This document shows positions 41,343 to 50,285 of a stretch of DNA of 64,000 bases, piece after piece. The position numbers and the translations under genes were made by a program. Location: the NCBI RefSeq assembly GCF_001598495.1, contig NZ_BCZB01000003.1, positions 1 to 64,000 of the forward strand. The letters are read 5' to 3'. The notes under the pieces were generated by a model. The model saw only the letters and a program-made list of their open reading frames with translations, had not been told where the DNA came from and made no database searches. The DNA is from Neokomagataea thailandica NBRC 106555. Its GTDB lineage: Bacteria > Pseudomonadota > Alphaproteobacteria > Acetobacterales > Acetobacteraceae. Numbering within the stretch: the stretch's first letter is position 1; each line of letters opens with the position of its first letter.

Positions 41343-41720
41343 CTAATATATTTCAGATAGACACTCATCGGGCCTCATGCCGTAACTATATTTCCATCTT
41401 TCGCCATTGTGGTACATGCGCTTGCCCTCATCGTAGAAAACGACGGTCCAGTCAGGTAATTCTTTTTTGACCTCTTGTGCAAGGGCGTAGCCCTCAGCGC
41501 AAAAGGCATACATATCAAAGAAAGGGTAATCTTCTGGGTGGTCAGTATCATAGTTGTCGTAGTGTTTGCCCCAATCCATAAGGCGCTTTTCCAAGTCTTT
41601 ACTGACAGGCAGTTCTTCAATGCAGGCACTGATTCCTTCTATATCGTATACAGGGTCAGAGCAAGTTTCAGCCATGATTAGAACATATTTATGATCAGAT
41701 AGTACAGTTTCTTTGCTCAT
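41343..41720 (-). CDS. Hypothetical protein, 125 residues, inside the cobalamin locus
   Basis: An acidic soluble protein rich in Asp, Glu and Tyr with no signal peptide. Segments such as HYDNYDTDHPEDYPFF and LPDWTVVFYDE stand out, and the C-terminal EGYALAQEVKKELPDWTV region looks like the core. ATG 41720 avoids overlap with cbiD. The DNA is more AT-rich than its neighbours. No cobalamin role is apparent. Similar-looking small acidic proteins occur as immunity-type orphans near polymorphic toxins, but no toxin is present here, so this is only a suggestion. Confidence 0.6.
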   Translation of the reverse strand: MSKETVLSDHKYVLIMAETCSDPVYDIEGISACIEELPVSKDLEKRLMDWGKHYDNYDTDHPEDYPFFDMYAFCAEGYALAQEVKKELPDWTVVFYDEGKRMYHNGERWKYSYGMRPDECLSEIY

Positions 41721-41746
41721 GAAGTAGTCTCCGAGATGTTTCGATT

Positions 41747-42841
41747 TTATAGGGATTTGTAGGATGTTCCACATTTATATCCAAGACGATTAAAAACAAT
41801 AATATCAATTTTAATCGGTGTGTTTTGTTTTCTTTCATCATCCAGAACACTACGCGCTGTCTCATAAGCGCTCTTAGCAATACTATCGCCTAAGGCGAAC
41901 TGTTCCTCTTCAGCAAGGAGCATGGCTTGGGCGACGCTTTCTGCGGTGCTAATGGCTTGGGTTAGGGTGTTTGAAGCGCCGTGTTGTTTTGCGAGTTCAG
42001 CGAGTGCGGGCATGTCGGTTAGGCCGCGCTTGGAGTGTAAATCGAGGCGCCCTTGGCCCAGTTTAGCCATCTTTGCCACGCCACCTGCGATGGTGAGGCG
42101 TGGGACGGGGTGTGTGCGGAGATATTTCAGTACGCCCCCTGCGAAGTCCCCCATATCAATCAAGGCGGTATCGGGCAGGTTATAATGGGCTTGCACGGCT
42201 TTTTCAGAGGTATGCCCCGTGCTGGCAGCGATGTGCGGCAGGTTCAGCGCACGGGCGACGTCTATCCCGCGGCGGATGGAATCAATCCATGCCGCGCATG
42301 AGAAGGGAATAACCACGCCGGTTGTGCCTAAAATAGACAGGCCTCCGATAATGCCAAGGCGGGCGTTGAGGGTCTTTTTTGCGAGTTCCTCACCATTTTC
42401 GATGGAGATCGTTATTTCAGCATCGACGCTGTGTGAGATTTCGTGCAGCGCGGTGTGGATCATTTGGCGTGGGACGGGGTTAATCGCCGGTTCCCCAATA
42501 GGGAGTGGCAGGCCGGGGCGCGTGATGGTGCCGACGCCCGGTCCAGCTTTAAAAACAAGGCCCGAACCGGGGGGAAGGCGTTTGACATGGACTTGAATAA
42601 GCGCACCATGTGTAACGTCAGGGTCATCTCCGGCATCTTTGACGACGCTGGCTGTAGCACTATGTGTGTTGATGGTCTGTTGCGCCAAGCTGAAGGCAGT
42701 TTGGCGGCCATTGGGTAGGGTAATGGTGACGGGGTCAGGAAAGTGACCGTGGCACAACGCTGCCCATGCGGCTTTTGCGGCGGCAGTTGCGCAGCTGCCG
42801 GTGGTCCAGCCTTTGCGCAGTTGTGGAGACGGTGTGATCAT
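41747..42841 (-). CDS. cbiD: Cobalt-precorrin-5B (C1)-methyltransferase CbiD
   Basis: A SAM-dependent C-1 methylase of the CbiD family, 364 residues. The start RKGWTTGSCATAAAKAA, VVKDAGDDPDVTHG, GVGTITRPGLPLPIGEPAINPVPR and LGIIGGLSILGTTGVV are unmistakable. CbiD is the anaerobic-pathway enzyme; the aerobic one is CobF, which is not in this window. Together with CobG and CobE this implies a mixed route. The last 40 codons are AT-richer than the rest but still give a normal family C-terminus. Confidence 0.93.
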   Translation of the reverse strand: MITPSPQLRKGWTTGSCATAAAKAAWAALCHGHFPDPVTITLPNGRQTAFSLAQQTINTHSATASVVKDAGDDPDVTHGALIQVHVKRLPPGSGLVFKAGPGVGTITRPGLPLPIGEPAINPVPRQMIHTALHEISHSVDAEITISIENGEELAKKTLNARLGIIGGLSILGTTGVVIPFSCAAWIDSIRRGIDVARALNLPHIAASTGHTSEKAVQAHYNLPDTALIDMGDFAGGVLKYLRTHPVPRLTIAGGVAKMAKLGQGRLDLHSKRGLTDMPALAELAKQHGASNTLTQAISTAESVAQAMLLAEEEQFALGDSIAKSAYETARSVLDDERKQNTPIKIDIIVFNRLGYKCGTSYKSL

Positions 42842-42894
42842 GCGCTATACCCTAGCGGGATTAGGACGAAAAGCGAGAGGGACATTGGTGTAAA

Positions 42895-44265
42895 ATGCCG
42901 ATGATAACGCCAATGCAGACAGAGGGCAGAGCATCAGGGGCAACGCCGAGAGCGGTTATGATTGCGGCACCGCGTTCAGGCAGTGGTAAAACGACGGTGA
43001 CGTTGGGGATTTTGGCGGCATTGCGAGCGCGTGGCGTGCGGGTGCGTGCGGCGAAGACAGGGCCGGATTATATTGATCCGGCTTTTCATGAGGTGGTGAC
43101 GGGGTCTGTTAGCCTCAATTTGGACAGTTGGGCGATGTCTGAGGCGGTATTGACGGCGTTATTGGCCGAGGCTGCGGATGGTGCGGAGTTGTTGCTTATT
43201 GAGTCTGCTATGGGCCTCTTTGATGGGTTGATGGGGCCTGAAGGGGCGCGGGGTTCACCTGCGGATATTGCGCGGCGGTTTGGTATTCCGGTGTTGTTGG
43301 TGTTGGATGTTTCTGGGCAAGGGCAGTCTGCTGCGGCGGTAGCGCATGGTTTTGCAACGTTAGAGCCCGGCGTGCAGGTTATGGGCGTTGTGCTGAACCG
43401 TGTTGCTTCAGATCGGCATGAGCGCATGGCAAAGCAGGCTATTGAGGCAACGGGTTTGCCTGTGATGGGCGTAGTACGGCGTGATGCAGAGTTAGCATTG
43501 CCTGAGCGGCATTTAGGGTTGGTTCAAGCGCGTGAACAAGAAGCGCTACCGGCTTTGTTGGCAGATTTGGCGCAACGGATTGAGGCAGGCGTGGACCTTG
43601 ATCGGGTCGTGGCGGGTGCTGCTCCGTTGGTGCTGTCGGTAGGTTTGTCTGAATGTGTGCCGGTTGTGCCCCCGGGTCAGCGGATTGCTGTGGCGGAAGA
43701 TACGGCATTTTCGTTTTTATATGGGCATTTGGCGCAAGGGTGGCGCCGTGCGGGTGCTGAGTTCGTACCGTTTTCACCTCTGGCTGATGAAGGGCCGGAT
43801 GAATCCTGTGATGTCTGTTGGTTACCGGGTGGGTATCCGGAGCTTCATGCTGGGCGGTTGGCTGCGGCGGATGGGTTCAAGAAAGCTATGAAGTTCTTCT
43901 CATGTTCTCGTTATGTTCATGGTGAGTGTGGGGGCTTTATGGTGTTGGGAGCGGGTCTGGTCGATCAAGCGGGTGAACGGCATGAGATGCTGGGACTGTT
44001 GAGCCATGAAACGAGCTTTGCCAAAAGGAAGATGAATTTAGGGTATCGGGAAGCGACATTACGGGGCGATACGGCTTTGGGGCGGGCAGGTACCGTGTTT
44101 CGTGGCCATGAGTTTCATTATGCACGCGTCGTTGAGGCCGGGCATGATGAACCATTGGCGGATTTACGTGATGGTTTAGAGCAGGATCTGGGTATGGCCG
44201 GCGGGCGACGTGGTTTTGTCTCCGGGTCATTTTTTCATGTTATGGCGCAGAAAGAGGGAGCGTAA
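42895..44265 (+). CDS. cobB: Cobyrinic / hydrogenobyrinic acid a,c-diamide synthase
   Basis: It amidates the a and c side chains with glutamine and ATP. 456 residues. The P-loop-like ATP site is APRSGSGKTTVT; DYIDPAFHEVVTG and ESAMGLFDGLMG follow. The C-terminal glutamine amidotransferase domain has its nucleophile cysteine in HGECGGFMVLG. The start is ATG 42895, though the first 20 residues are not conserved-looking and a later start is possible. It heads cobB-cobO-cobQ and is divergent from cbiD. Confidence 0.93.
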   Translation: MPMITPMQTEGRASGATPRAVMIAAPRSGSGKTTVTLGILAALRARGVRVRAAKTGPDYIDPAFHEVVTGSVSLNLDSWAMSEAVLTALLAEAADGAELLLIESAMGLFDGLMGPEGARGSPADIARRFGIPVLLVLDVSGQGQSAAAVAHGFATLEPGVQVMGVVLNRVASDRHERMAKQAIEATGLPVMGVVRRDAELALPERHLGLVQAREQEALPALLADLAQRIEAGVDLDRVVAGAAPLVLSVGLSECVPVVPPGQRIAVAEDTAFSFLYGHLAQGWRRAGAEFVPFSPLADEGPDESCDVCWLPGGYPELHAGRLAAADGFKKAMKFFSCSRYVHGECGGFMVLGAGLVDQAGERHEMLGLLSHETSFAKRKMNLGYREATLRGDTALGRAGTVFRGHEFHYARVVEAGHDEPLADLRDGLEQDLGMAGGRRGFVSGSFFHVMAQKEGA

Positions 44266-44268
44266 AGA

Positions 44269-44877
44269 ATGAGTAATGAGACAGAGGCCGGGCGCCATAC
44301 GGAGAAAATGCGTAAGCGCAAAGAGGTTCAGGATGCTGAAGTTGCATCTAAGACCATAGAGCGTGGGGTGTTTGCTGTGCATACCGGCCCCGGAAAAGGG
44401 AAATCTACGGCGGCTTTTGGTTTAGCTTTGCGGATGTTGGGGCGCGGTAAGCGTGTTGTTGTTGTGCAATTTATCAAAGGTGCGTGGGAGACCGGAGAGA
44501 ACCTTGCTCTTTCACGCTTTGAGGACCTGCTGGAATGGCATGTCATGGGTGAAGGCTTCACTTGGGATACGCAGGATAAGGCGCGTGATGTTGCGGCGGC
44601 TGAACGTGCTTGGGATGTAGCGCGTGAAGCATTGCAGCGTGAAGATGTGGCGCTTGTTGTGTTGGATGAAGTCAATATCGCTCTACGTTATGATTATCTC
44701 CCGGTAGAACGTGTGTTGACGGATGTGCTCGCTCGGCCTGAGAAACAGCATGTTGTGTTGACAGGACGTAATGCGAAGCCTGCCATTATTGAAGCTGCGG
44801 ATTTGGTGACGGAAATGGGGGCGGTCAAGCATCATTTCGCTGCGGGCTTTAAAGCCCAGCCGGGATTTGAGTTCTGA
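44269..44877 (+). CDS. cobO: Cob(I)yrinic acid a,c-diamide adenosyltransferase
   Basis: It adds the 5'-deoxyadenosyl upper ligand to the cob(I)alt corrinoid. 202 residues of the CobA/CobO family. The nucleotide loop [16 protein letters not shown] lies near residue 40, then VVQFIKGAW and the [10 protein letters not shown] segment. An AGAGGGAG ribosome site precedes ATG 44269. It is 3 bases after cobB and overlaps cobQ by one base. A reductase to form cob(I) is needed; no CobR is recognised in the window. Confidence 0.93.
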   Translation: MSNETEAGRHTEKMRKRKEVQDAEVASKTIERGVFAVHTGPGKGKSTAAFGLALRMLGRGKRVVVVQFIKGAWETGENLALSRFEDLLEWHVMGEGFTWDTQDKARDVAAAERAWDVAREALQREDVALVVLDEVNIALRYDYLPVERVLTDVLARPEKQHVVLTGRNAKPAIIEAADLVTEMGAVKHHFAAGFKAQPGFEF

Positions 44878-46385
44878 TGACGGATCAGAGGCTTTGCCGG
44901 GCATTGATGTTTCAAGGGACGGGGTCGAGTGTTGGAAAGTCTGTGTTTGTGGCAGGGCTTGCGCGCGCATTAGTAAGGCGTGGTCTACGTGTGAGGCCTT
45001 TCAAGCCGCAAAACATGTCGAATAATGCTGCTGTTACGGCTGATGGTGGTGAGATTGGTCGGGCACAGGCTCTTCAAGCGCAGGCATGTGGGGTCATGCC
45101 GAGTGTCGATATGAACCCTGTTTTGCTTAAGCCTCAAAGCATGGTTGGTTCACAGTTGGTCGTCTGTGGGCAGGCACGGGGTAATGTGAAAGCACGTACG
45201 TATCAGGACGTTAAGAAAACGCTCTTGCCGGATGTTTTAGGTGCTTTTGAGCGGTTGTCCTTAGATGCGGATATTGTGTTGATTGAGGGGGCGGGGTCTG
45301 CCTCTGAAGTGAATTTACGTGAGAATGACATTGCCAATATGGGATTTGCTGAAGCAAGTGGTGCGCCCGTTGTTCTGATTGGAGATATTGACCGTGGTGG
45401 CGTCATAGCCAGCCTTGTGGGGACGAAGGTTGTTCTGCCTAAGCCTGATGCGGAGCGGATTAAGGGGTTTATTGTTAATCGTATGCGCGGGGATCCCTCC
45501 TTGTTTGATGAAGGGATGAGGGTGATTGCTGAGCGCACTGGTTGGAAGGCATTAGGGCTTTTGCCGTATAGTGAGCATGTGAGGCATTTCCCGGCCGAAG
45601 ATGCGGCCGATGTTTTGGAGCATCAGCGTTCTGGCGGTGTTGGGTTGCATATTGTTGTGCCGTATCTGCCCATGATTGCGAATTTTGATGATCTTGATCC
45701 GTTAAAGGCTATGGATGGTGTAAGGCTCGAGATGCTTCCGCCGGGCCGCCCGTTACCTGTGTGTGATTTGGTTCTATTGCCGGGCTCTAAGGCCACCATA
45801 ACCGATCTTGAGATCTTTAGAGAGCAGGGGTGGGACGTTGATCTGAAAGCGCATGTTCGGCGTGGTGGGTATGTTTTTGGAATTTGTGGTGGGTATCAAA
45901 TGCTAGGAACGTCTTTGTCTGATCCTTTGGGGGTGGAAGGGGAAGAAAAGACGGTTGAGGGGTTGGGGCTTCTGCGCGTGCAAACGGCGCTGACGGGGCA
46001 GAAAATTCTGCGTGAGGTTCGTGGTGTTCTGGCGGAGAATAATGTGCCGGTGGTGGGCTACGAGATGCATATGGGCGTTACAGATGGCCCTGATTGTGCC
46101 CGTCCGTTTGTACGGCTGGACACGCATGATGATGGCGCGATGGACGTGACGGGGCGGGTATGGGGGACGTATTTGCATGGTGTGTTTGAGCATGGTGCTT
46201 TATGTCAGGCTCTTTTGGCGCGGCTTGGGGCGCGTGATTTTAGTGTTGTAGATCATGCAGAACGCGTAGAGGCAGCGTTAAATGCGTGGGCGGAGCATAT
46301 TGAGCGTCATGTTGATGTTGAAGCTCTGTTACGCTTGGCTCGGCCTATAGAGACACATGATAGGAGTGCGAGTATAAGCGCCTGA
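44877..46385 (+). CDS. cobQ: Cobyric acid synthase
   Basis: A glutamine-dependent amidotransferase that amidates the b, d, e and g side chains. 502 residues. The N-terminal ATP domain has [14 protein letters not shown] and [23 protein letters not shown] and [12 protein letters not shown] follow. The amidotransferase cysteine is in [10 protein letters not shown]. Its 3' end overlaps the convergent cbiB gene by 79 bases, so its last 26 codons or so are shared, antisense, with the cbiB C-terminus. Confidence 0.93.
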   Translation: MTDQRLCRALMFQGTGSSVGKSVFVAGLARALVRRGLRVRPFKPQNMSNNAAVTADGGEIGRAQALQAQACGVMPSVDMNPVLLKPQSMVGSQLVVCGQARGNVKARTYQDVKKTLLPDVLGAFERLSLDADIVLIEGAGSASEVNLRENDIANMGFAEASGAPVVLIGDIDRGGVIASLVGTKVVLPKPDAERIKGFIVNRMRGDPSLFDEGMRVIAERTGWKALGLLPYSEHVRHFPAEDAADVLEHQRSGGVGLHIVVPYLPMIANFDDLDPLKAMDGVRLEMLPPGRPLPVCDLVLLPGSKATITDLEIFREQGWDVDLKAHVRRGGYVFGICGGYQMLGTSLSDPLGVEGEEKTVEGLGLLRVQTALTGQKILREVRGVLAENNVPVVGYEMHMGVTDGPDCARPFVRLDTHDDGAMDVTGRVWGTYLHGVFEHGALCQALLARLGARDFSVVDHAERVEAALNAWAEHIERHVDVEALLRLARPIETHDRSASISA

Positions 46386-47302
46386 CATAAGCATGCTCTG
46401 TTATAGAGTTTTAGAGCTGCATTGAGGTCTCGTAAGGTTGCGTTAGGGCGTCCATGTCCCATCCACGCATCGTCTATGCGTTCTCCGCCATAAACGCGCG
46501 GTCCAGCGAGACGCAGCCCTAAGGCACCAGCCATGGCGGCTTCTGGCCAGCCTGCATTGGGGGAGCGATGTTTATGGGCATCACGCTGTACGGCTTGCCA
46601 TGCGTGGCGTGCGCTGGTGGAAGGTAATGTTAAGGCGGCAAGAATGAGCCAAAGAACGGAGAGGCGTGATGCAGGTAGGTTGATGTAATCATCAAGGCGT
46701 GCGCTAGCCCAGCCAAAGTCTTTATATCGCGGGGATTGGTGACCGATCATACTATCGGCGGTATTAATCGCTTTATAAGCAACGCCGCCGGGCAGGCCAA
46801 AAAGGGATGACCAAAAAAGCGGCGCGACAACACCATCAGAAAAATTTTCTGCAAGGCTTTCAATAGCAGCACGGATAATGGCGGGTTCATCGAGTGTTTC
46901 TGGGTCCCGGCCGACAATAAGAGAGACAGCTTTGCGCCCGCCGGGCAAGCCATGTTGTAAGAGGCCATCATGGACGGCGCGTACATGTTGATACAGTGAT
47001 TTTTGTGCCGAGAGTGTGGAGAGAATGACGCTGGCTGTGATGCCGCGTTGTGGGAGTGCCATGCTGATGACTGTGGGAAGGGTCGTGAGGGTGAGGCTGG
47101 CAATAATGCCATTGCGCTTTTTGGTGCGGGGTGAAAAATGTTCCTGATTGAGTGTCTGTTCGAGCTGTGTGATGAGCGCCCCCATCCATGTGACCGGATG
47201 GCCTATAATGCGGAACACTCTGTTAGGGTATCCGATCATGCGTTCAAGAATGTAGGCCATTGTTGTTAGGGGAAAACTATCACGGGGATGAAAAAGGGGC
47301 AT
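46307..47302 (-). CDS. cbiB: Adenosylcobinamide-phosphate synthase (CbiB/CobD)
   Basis: An inner-membrane enzyme that attaches aminopropanol (or its phosphate) to adenosylcobyric acid. About 331 residues from ATG 47302; the open frame runs further out but would overlap the next gene. Motifs: [10 protein letters not shown] near the N-terminus, [17 protein letters not shown] and [14 protein letters not shown], with [18 protein letters not shown] toward the end. The C-terminal 26 residues are read from DNA that also encodes the end of CobQ. It is divergent from the decarboxylase gene across 36 bases. Confidence 0.92.
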   Translation of the reverse strand: MPLFHPRDSFPLTTMAYILERMIGYPNRVFRIIGHPVTWMGALITQLEQTLNQEHFSPRTKKRNGIIASLTLTTLPTVISMALPQRGITASVILSTLSAQKSLYQHVRAVHDGLLQHGLPGGRKAVSLIVGRDPETLDEPAIIRAAIESLAENFSDGVVAPLFWSSLFGLPGGVAYKAINTADSMIGHQSPRYKDFGWASARLDDYINLPASRLSVLWLILAALTLPSTSARHAWQAVQRDAHKHRSPNAGWPEAAMAGALGLRLAGPRVYGGERIDDAWMGHGRPNATLRDLNAALKLYNRACLCQALILALLSCVSIGRAKRNRASTST

Positions 47303-47338
47303 GATGCAGGTCCGAAAAAGAGCAGGGTGGGCGATAGC

Positions 47339-48367
47339 ATGAGTGGAGAATGTGAAACACTGTTCCCGGTACATGGGGGGCAGGTTCGTCGTATTATGGA
47401 GCAGTTTCCCGGTGCGCCGCAGCCTTATATTGATTTATCTACGGGGATTAGTCCGTTTGCTTACCCCTTTTCTCCGGATATGGAAAAATTACGGGCTCTG
47501 CCGCAGCCGCATGAAGAATATGCGTTGATGCAAGCGGCGGCGCACGCTTATGGGGTGGCTGATAGTCAGTATGTGGTGGCTGGGCCGGGGACGCAGCTTC
47601 TCATTAATCTTCTGCCTATGGTGTTTTCTGCGCAGAATGTAACGATTTGGGGGCCGACCTATTCGGGACATGAGCGTGCGTGGCGGCGTGCTGGGCGTGT
47701 GGTGCAGCACGTGGAGACGATGGCTGCATGTGATGCCGCGATACGGCGCGGTGATGCTGTGGTGGTTGTTAATCCGAATAATCCGGATGGGCGTTTGGTG
47801 TCTAAAGCATGTTTGGCGCAATGGGCTGACCTTTGCGCTGCGGCGGGTGGTTTATTAATTATAGATGAAGCTTTTGCAGATTTTGGCGATGAATCCGTGA
47901 CCTCCTTGCTGCCGCATGCGGGGCTGGTGGTACTAAGGTCTTTTGGCAAGACTTATGGTTTGCCCGGAATACGCCTTGGTTTTGCATTGGGAAGTCGAGA
48001 AGAAATTTCGCGCTTACGTGGTCTTTTAGGGGAATGGTCTGTGAGTGTGGAGGCGCTGGCAGTAGGTTGTGCAGCGTTGAAGGATGCTCATTGGTATCAG
48101 CAGGCCCGGCCCCGGGCGTGGGATGATACGCGGCGTTTAGCGGTTTTGTTGGAGCAATATGGGTTAGAGGTTATAGGGCAGGCACCATTATTTCGGTTGG
48201 TGCGTCATGAACAGGCGCAACATTTATGGCGTGTTTTATGTGAGGATGGGATTATCACGCGGCGTTTTGAGGGGCGTGATACTGTGCTGCGCTTTGGTTT
48301 GCCTGCGGAAGCGAGCGCTTGGCAGAGACTGGAAAAGGCTTTGCAAAAATGGGCCGCCAGGGTCTGA
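47339..48367 (+). CDS. cobC: Threonine-phosphate decarboxylase
   Basis: A PLP-dependent enzyme of the class I/II aminotransferase fold that makes (R)-1-amino-2-propanol phosphate for the nucleotide loop, the partner step to CbiB. About 342 residues from ATG 47339. Early segments are FPVHGGQVRR and IDLSTGISPF; VVVNPNNPDGRLV and LIIDEAFADFGDESV follow; the PLP lysine is in LRSFGKTYGLPGIRLGF. The symbol follows alphaproteobacterial usage; the enteric name is cobD. Confidence 0.92.
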   Translation: MSGECETLFPVHGGQVRRIMEQFPGAPQPYIDLSTGISPFAYPFSPDMEKLRALPQPHEEYALMQAAAHAYGVADSQYVVAGPGTQLLINLLPMVFSAQNVTIWGPTYSGHERAWRRAGRVVQHVETMAACDAAIRRGDAVVVVNPNNPDGRLVSKACLAQWADLCAAAGGLLIIDEAFADFGDESVTSLLPHAGLVVLRSFGKTYGLPGIRLGFALGSREEISRLRGLLGEWSVSVEALAVGCAALKDAHWYQQARPRAWDDTRRLAVLLEQYGLEVIGQAPLFRLVRHEQAQHLWRVLCEDGIITRRFEGRDTVLRFGLPAEASAWQRLEKALQKWAARV

Positions 48368-48540
48368 GGTTAGGTTATGAGGCTGGGGTTTGCGTTGTTG
48401 AGTGGATGATGCAAGTTTGATCATCATTCATGGGGTGCGACGGATTATTTGGCATGTGGCAGGGACTAATATCTGTAGGGGATGATCAGAAAGAGGGCTT
48501 GTACTCCTGCGCCGTCATGCGGCACTGGGGAGGTTGAGGG

Positions 48541-49923
48541 ATGCGTGAGACCGTCGCGGATGTGATGATTATTGGCGGAGGGGCGAGCGGTGCCATTGTT
48601 GCGTGGCATTTGGCACGTTTGCGTATGGCTCATACGGGTGAACGTATCGTCGTGGTGGAGCCACGGGCTGCCTTAGGAGCGGGTCAGGCTTATGGTACGG
48701 TGGATAGGGCGCACCGTATTAATGTTCCGGCGACACGCATGACCATTCATGCGGCGGAGCCAGATGACTTTTCGATATGGCTGAAAGGCCGCGTTTCGAA
48801 CGACCCTTCTGCTGAGCGCCCTAATGGTGATGTGTATCCGGCACGGGCGCAATTTGCAGCTTATTTGTCGGATCGTTTGAGTGTGTATCAAGAGAGTGGC
48901 GTGATTATACACTGCCGGGCGTCGGTCGAGGTTTTGCGGCGTGATGATGCATTATGGGTCGCTGAACTGGCAGGTGGGTGTGGTGAAGTGCGGGCTGCTC
49001 GTGTTGTTTTAGCGACATCGCATCCGCCACCGCAATTATTGCCACAGCTTGCAGAGATGAACGATCAAACACGCCTTATAGGGAACCCATGGGCGGTGAA
49101 TGCGCTGGCTGCTATCGGGCAGGATGATGCTGTGGCGATTATTGGTACAGGCTTAACGATGGCGGATTGCGTGGCGTCTTTGTCTGCGCAGGGACATAAG
49201 GGTAAAATTATAGCTTTCTCGCGGCGGGGGATGCGCTCTGGCGGGCATGCAGAGGGGGTAGAACGGGGAGTTTGGCAGGAAGATTTTACGCAGGATTTAC
49301 CACAGACGGCTTTGGCTCTGTTGCAGAGGGTGCGTCACTCCGTGCGGGAAGGGGTGATGCAGGATATACCTTGGCAGGCGGTCTTTGATGCTTTGAAAAA
49401 GCAGGGTCGGTCGTTGTGGACGGCATTGCCTTTGGATGAGAAGAAGCGTTTTGTTCGGCATCTACGTGTTTTTTGGGATGTTCATCGTTTTCGCATCGCT
49501 CCGCAGCTGGAGGCTGTGCTGGAGGCGGGTTTGCAGTGTGGCCAGTTACGGATTGAGGCTGCACGCTTAATAGCGGTTGATGCTGCATCGGATGGTATGA
49601 TGCTGCAAGTCGTGCGGCGCCAGAAAGAAGCAGAAACATGGTCTGTGCAGTGGTTGATTAATGCTGTTGGTCCTAATCATGCAGGTATTTTGAGAGCCAA
49701 AGGTTATTTGGCGCGCTTGGCTGAAGATGGTTGGGTGCGGGCTGATGCTGTAGGCTTGGGATTAGAAACGCATCAGGACCATCGGGCTGTGGGCGCGCGA
49801 GGAGCGAGTGATACGTTGTTTATTGCCGGGCCGCTGTCTCGAGCGACATTTGGTGAATTAATGGGGTTCCCTGAAATCACGACATATGCGGAATCTGTTG
49901 CGCGTGTTGTTCTGGCGTCGTGA
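48541..49923 (+). CDS. FAD/NAD(P)-binding protein of unknown role
   Basis: A 460-residue flavoprotein. The N-terminal dinucleotide loop is IIGGGASGAIVAWHLA, a second GTGLTMADCVASL lies near residue 200, and a third piece near the end (LFIAGPLSRATFGE) completes a FAD/NAD(P)-binding domain of the PF13454 type. Members are poorly characterised oxidoreductases. GGAGG at 48529-48533 supports ATG 48541. It follows the threonine-phosphate decarboxylase by about 170 bases on the same strand. A corrin-related redox role is possible by position only. It is not CobZ or CobR by sequence pattern. Confidence 0.7.
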   Translation: MRETVADVMIIGGGASGAIVAWHLARLRMAHTGERIVVVEPRAALGAGQAYGTVDRAHRINVPATRMTIHAAEPDDFSIWLKGRVSNDPSAERPNGDVYPARAQFAAYLSDRLSVYQESGVIIHCRASVEVLRRDDALWVAELAGGCGEVRAARVVLATSHPPPQLLPQLAEMNDQTRLIGNPWAVNALAAIGQDDAVAIIGTGLTMADCVASLSAQGHKGKIIAFSRRGMRSGGHAEGVERGVWQEDFTQDLPQTALALLQRVRHSVREGVMQDIPWQAVFDALKKQGRSLWTALPLDEKKRFVRHLRVFWDVHRFRIAPQLEAVLEAGLQCGQLRIEAARLIAVDAASDGMMLQVVRRQKEAETWSVQWLINAVGPNHAGILRAKGYLARLAEDGWVRADAVGLGLETHQDHRAVGARGASDTLFIAGPLSRATFGELMGFPEITTYAESVARVVLAS

Positions 49924-49929
49924 GCGACG

Positions 49930-50240
49930 TGTTACGTTTGCGGGTTATGCTGTGCAGATTATTTCGGTGATTGTTTTAGCTGCCGTTGGCATACCTCGTG
50001 ATATGTTTGAAATTGGCCGTGTGATCGCTGTTTTTGCAAGATTTTTGTTGGGGCATGGCTGCTAGGTGATGGTTTATCCTGTGCTGACCTATCCAACGGA
50101 ATTACGAGGGATGGGGGTTGGCGTCAGTCGTTTTGTGGCGGGGTATTAGGGGTTTTCGCGGCGGGGACGGTCCTGATAATGATAAAGCTTTGCAGTAATA
50201 TCTTTGTTGTGATGGGGTATCGTCCGGGGGTGGGGAGGAT
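49930..50240 (+). pseudogene. Frameshifted C-terminal remnant of an MFS transporter
   Basis: Three plus-strand frames read successively give a hydrophobic helix (AVQIISVIVLAAVG), then VYPVLTYPTELRGMGVG, then FAAGTVLIMIKLC. The YPTELRG.GVG segment is the well-known signature between late helices of MFS transporters. The frame shifts near 50060 and again near 50148, and stop codons interrupt it (TAG at the ends of the first two segments). Only about the last quarter of the protein remains, right after the flavoprotein stop. It is clearly non-functional. Confidence 0.65.
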
Positions 50241-50241
50241 C

Positions 50242-50274
50242 CCCCCATGCATGATGAAATATGCGGCATGGGGG
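50242..50274 (-). terminator. Hairpin after hpxY
   Basis: CCCCCATGC (50242-50250) and GCATGGGGG (50266-50274) are perfect 9-base arms around 15 bases, 11 bases past the hpxY stop. The stem is strong. No T-run follows in the hpxY direction, so the termination mechanism is uncertain. Confidence 0.5.
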
Positions 50275-50285
50275 AGAGGTATTGT

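Noticed and set aside
48500..48540. GGCACTGGGGAGG resembling a cobalamin riboswitch piece ahead of the flavoprotein
   Set aside because: None of the other conserved riboswitch blocks is present; it is best read as a ribosome-binding region.
48541..49923. Flavoprotein as CobZ (precorrin-3B synthase substitute)
   Set aside because: CobG is present, and the protein lacks the additional C-terminal membrane and Fe-S region expected of CobZ.
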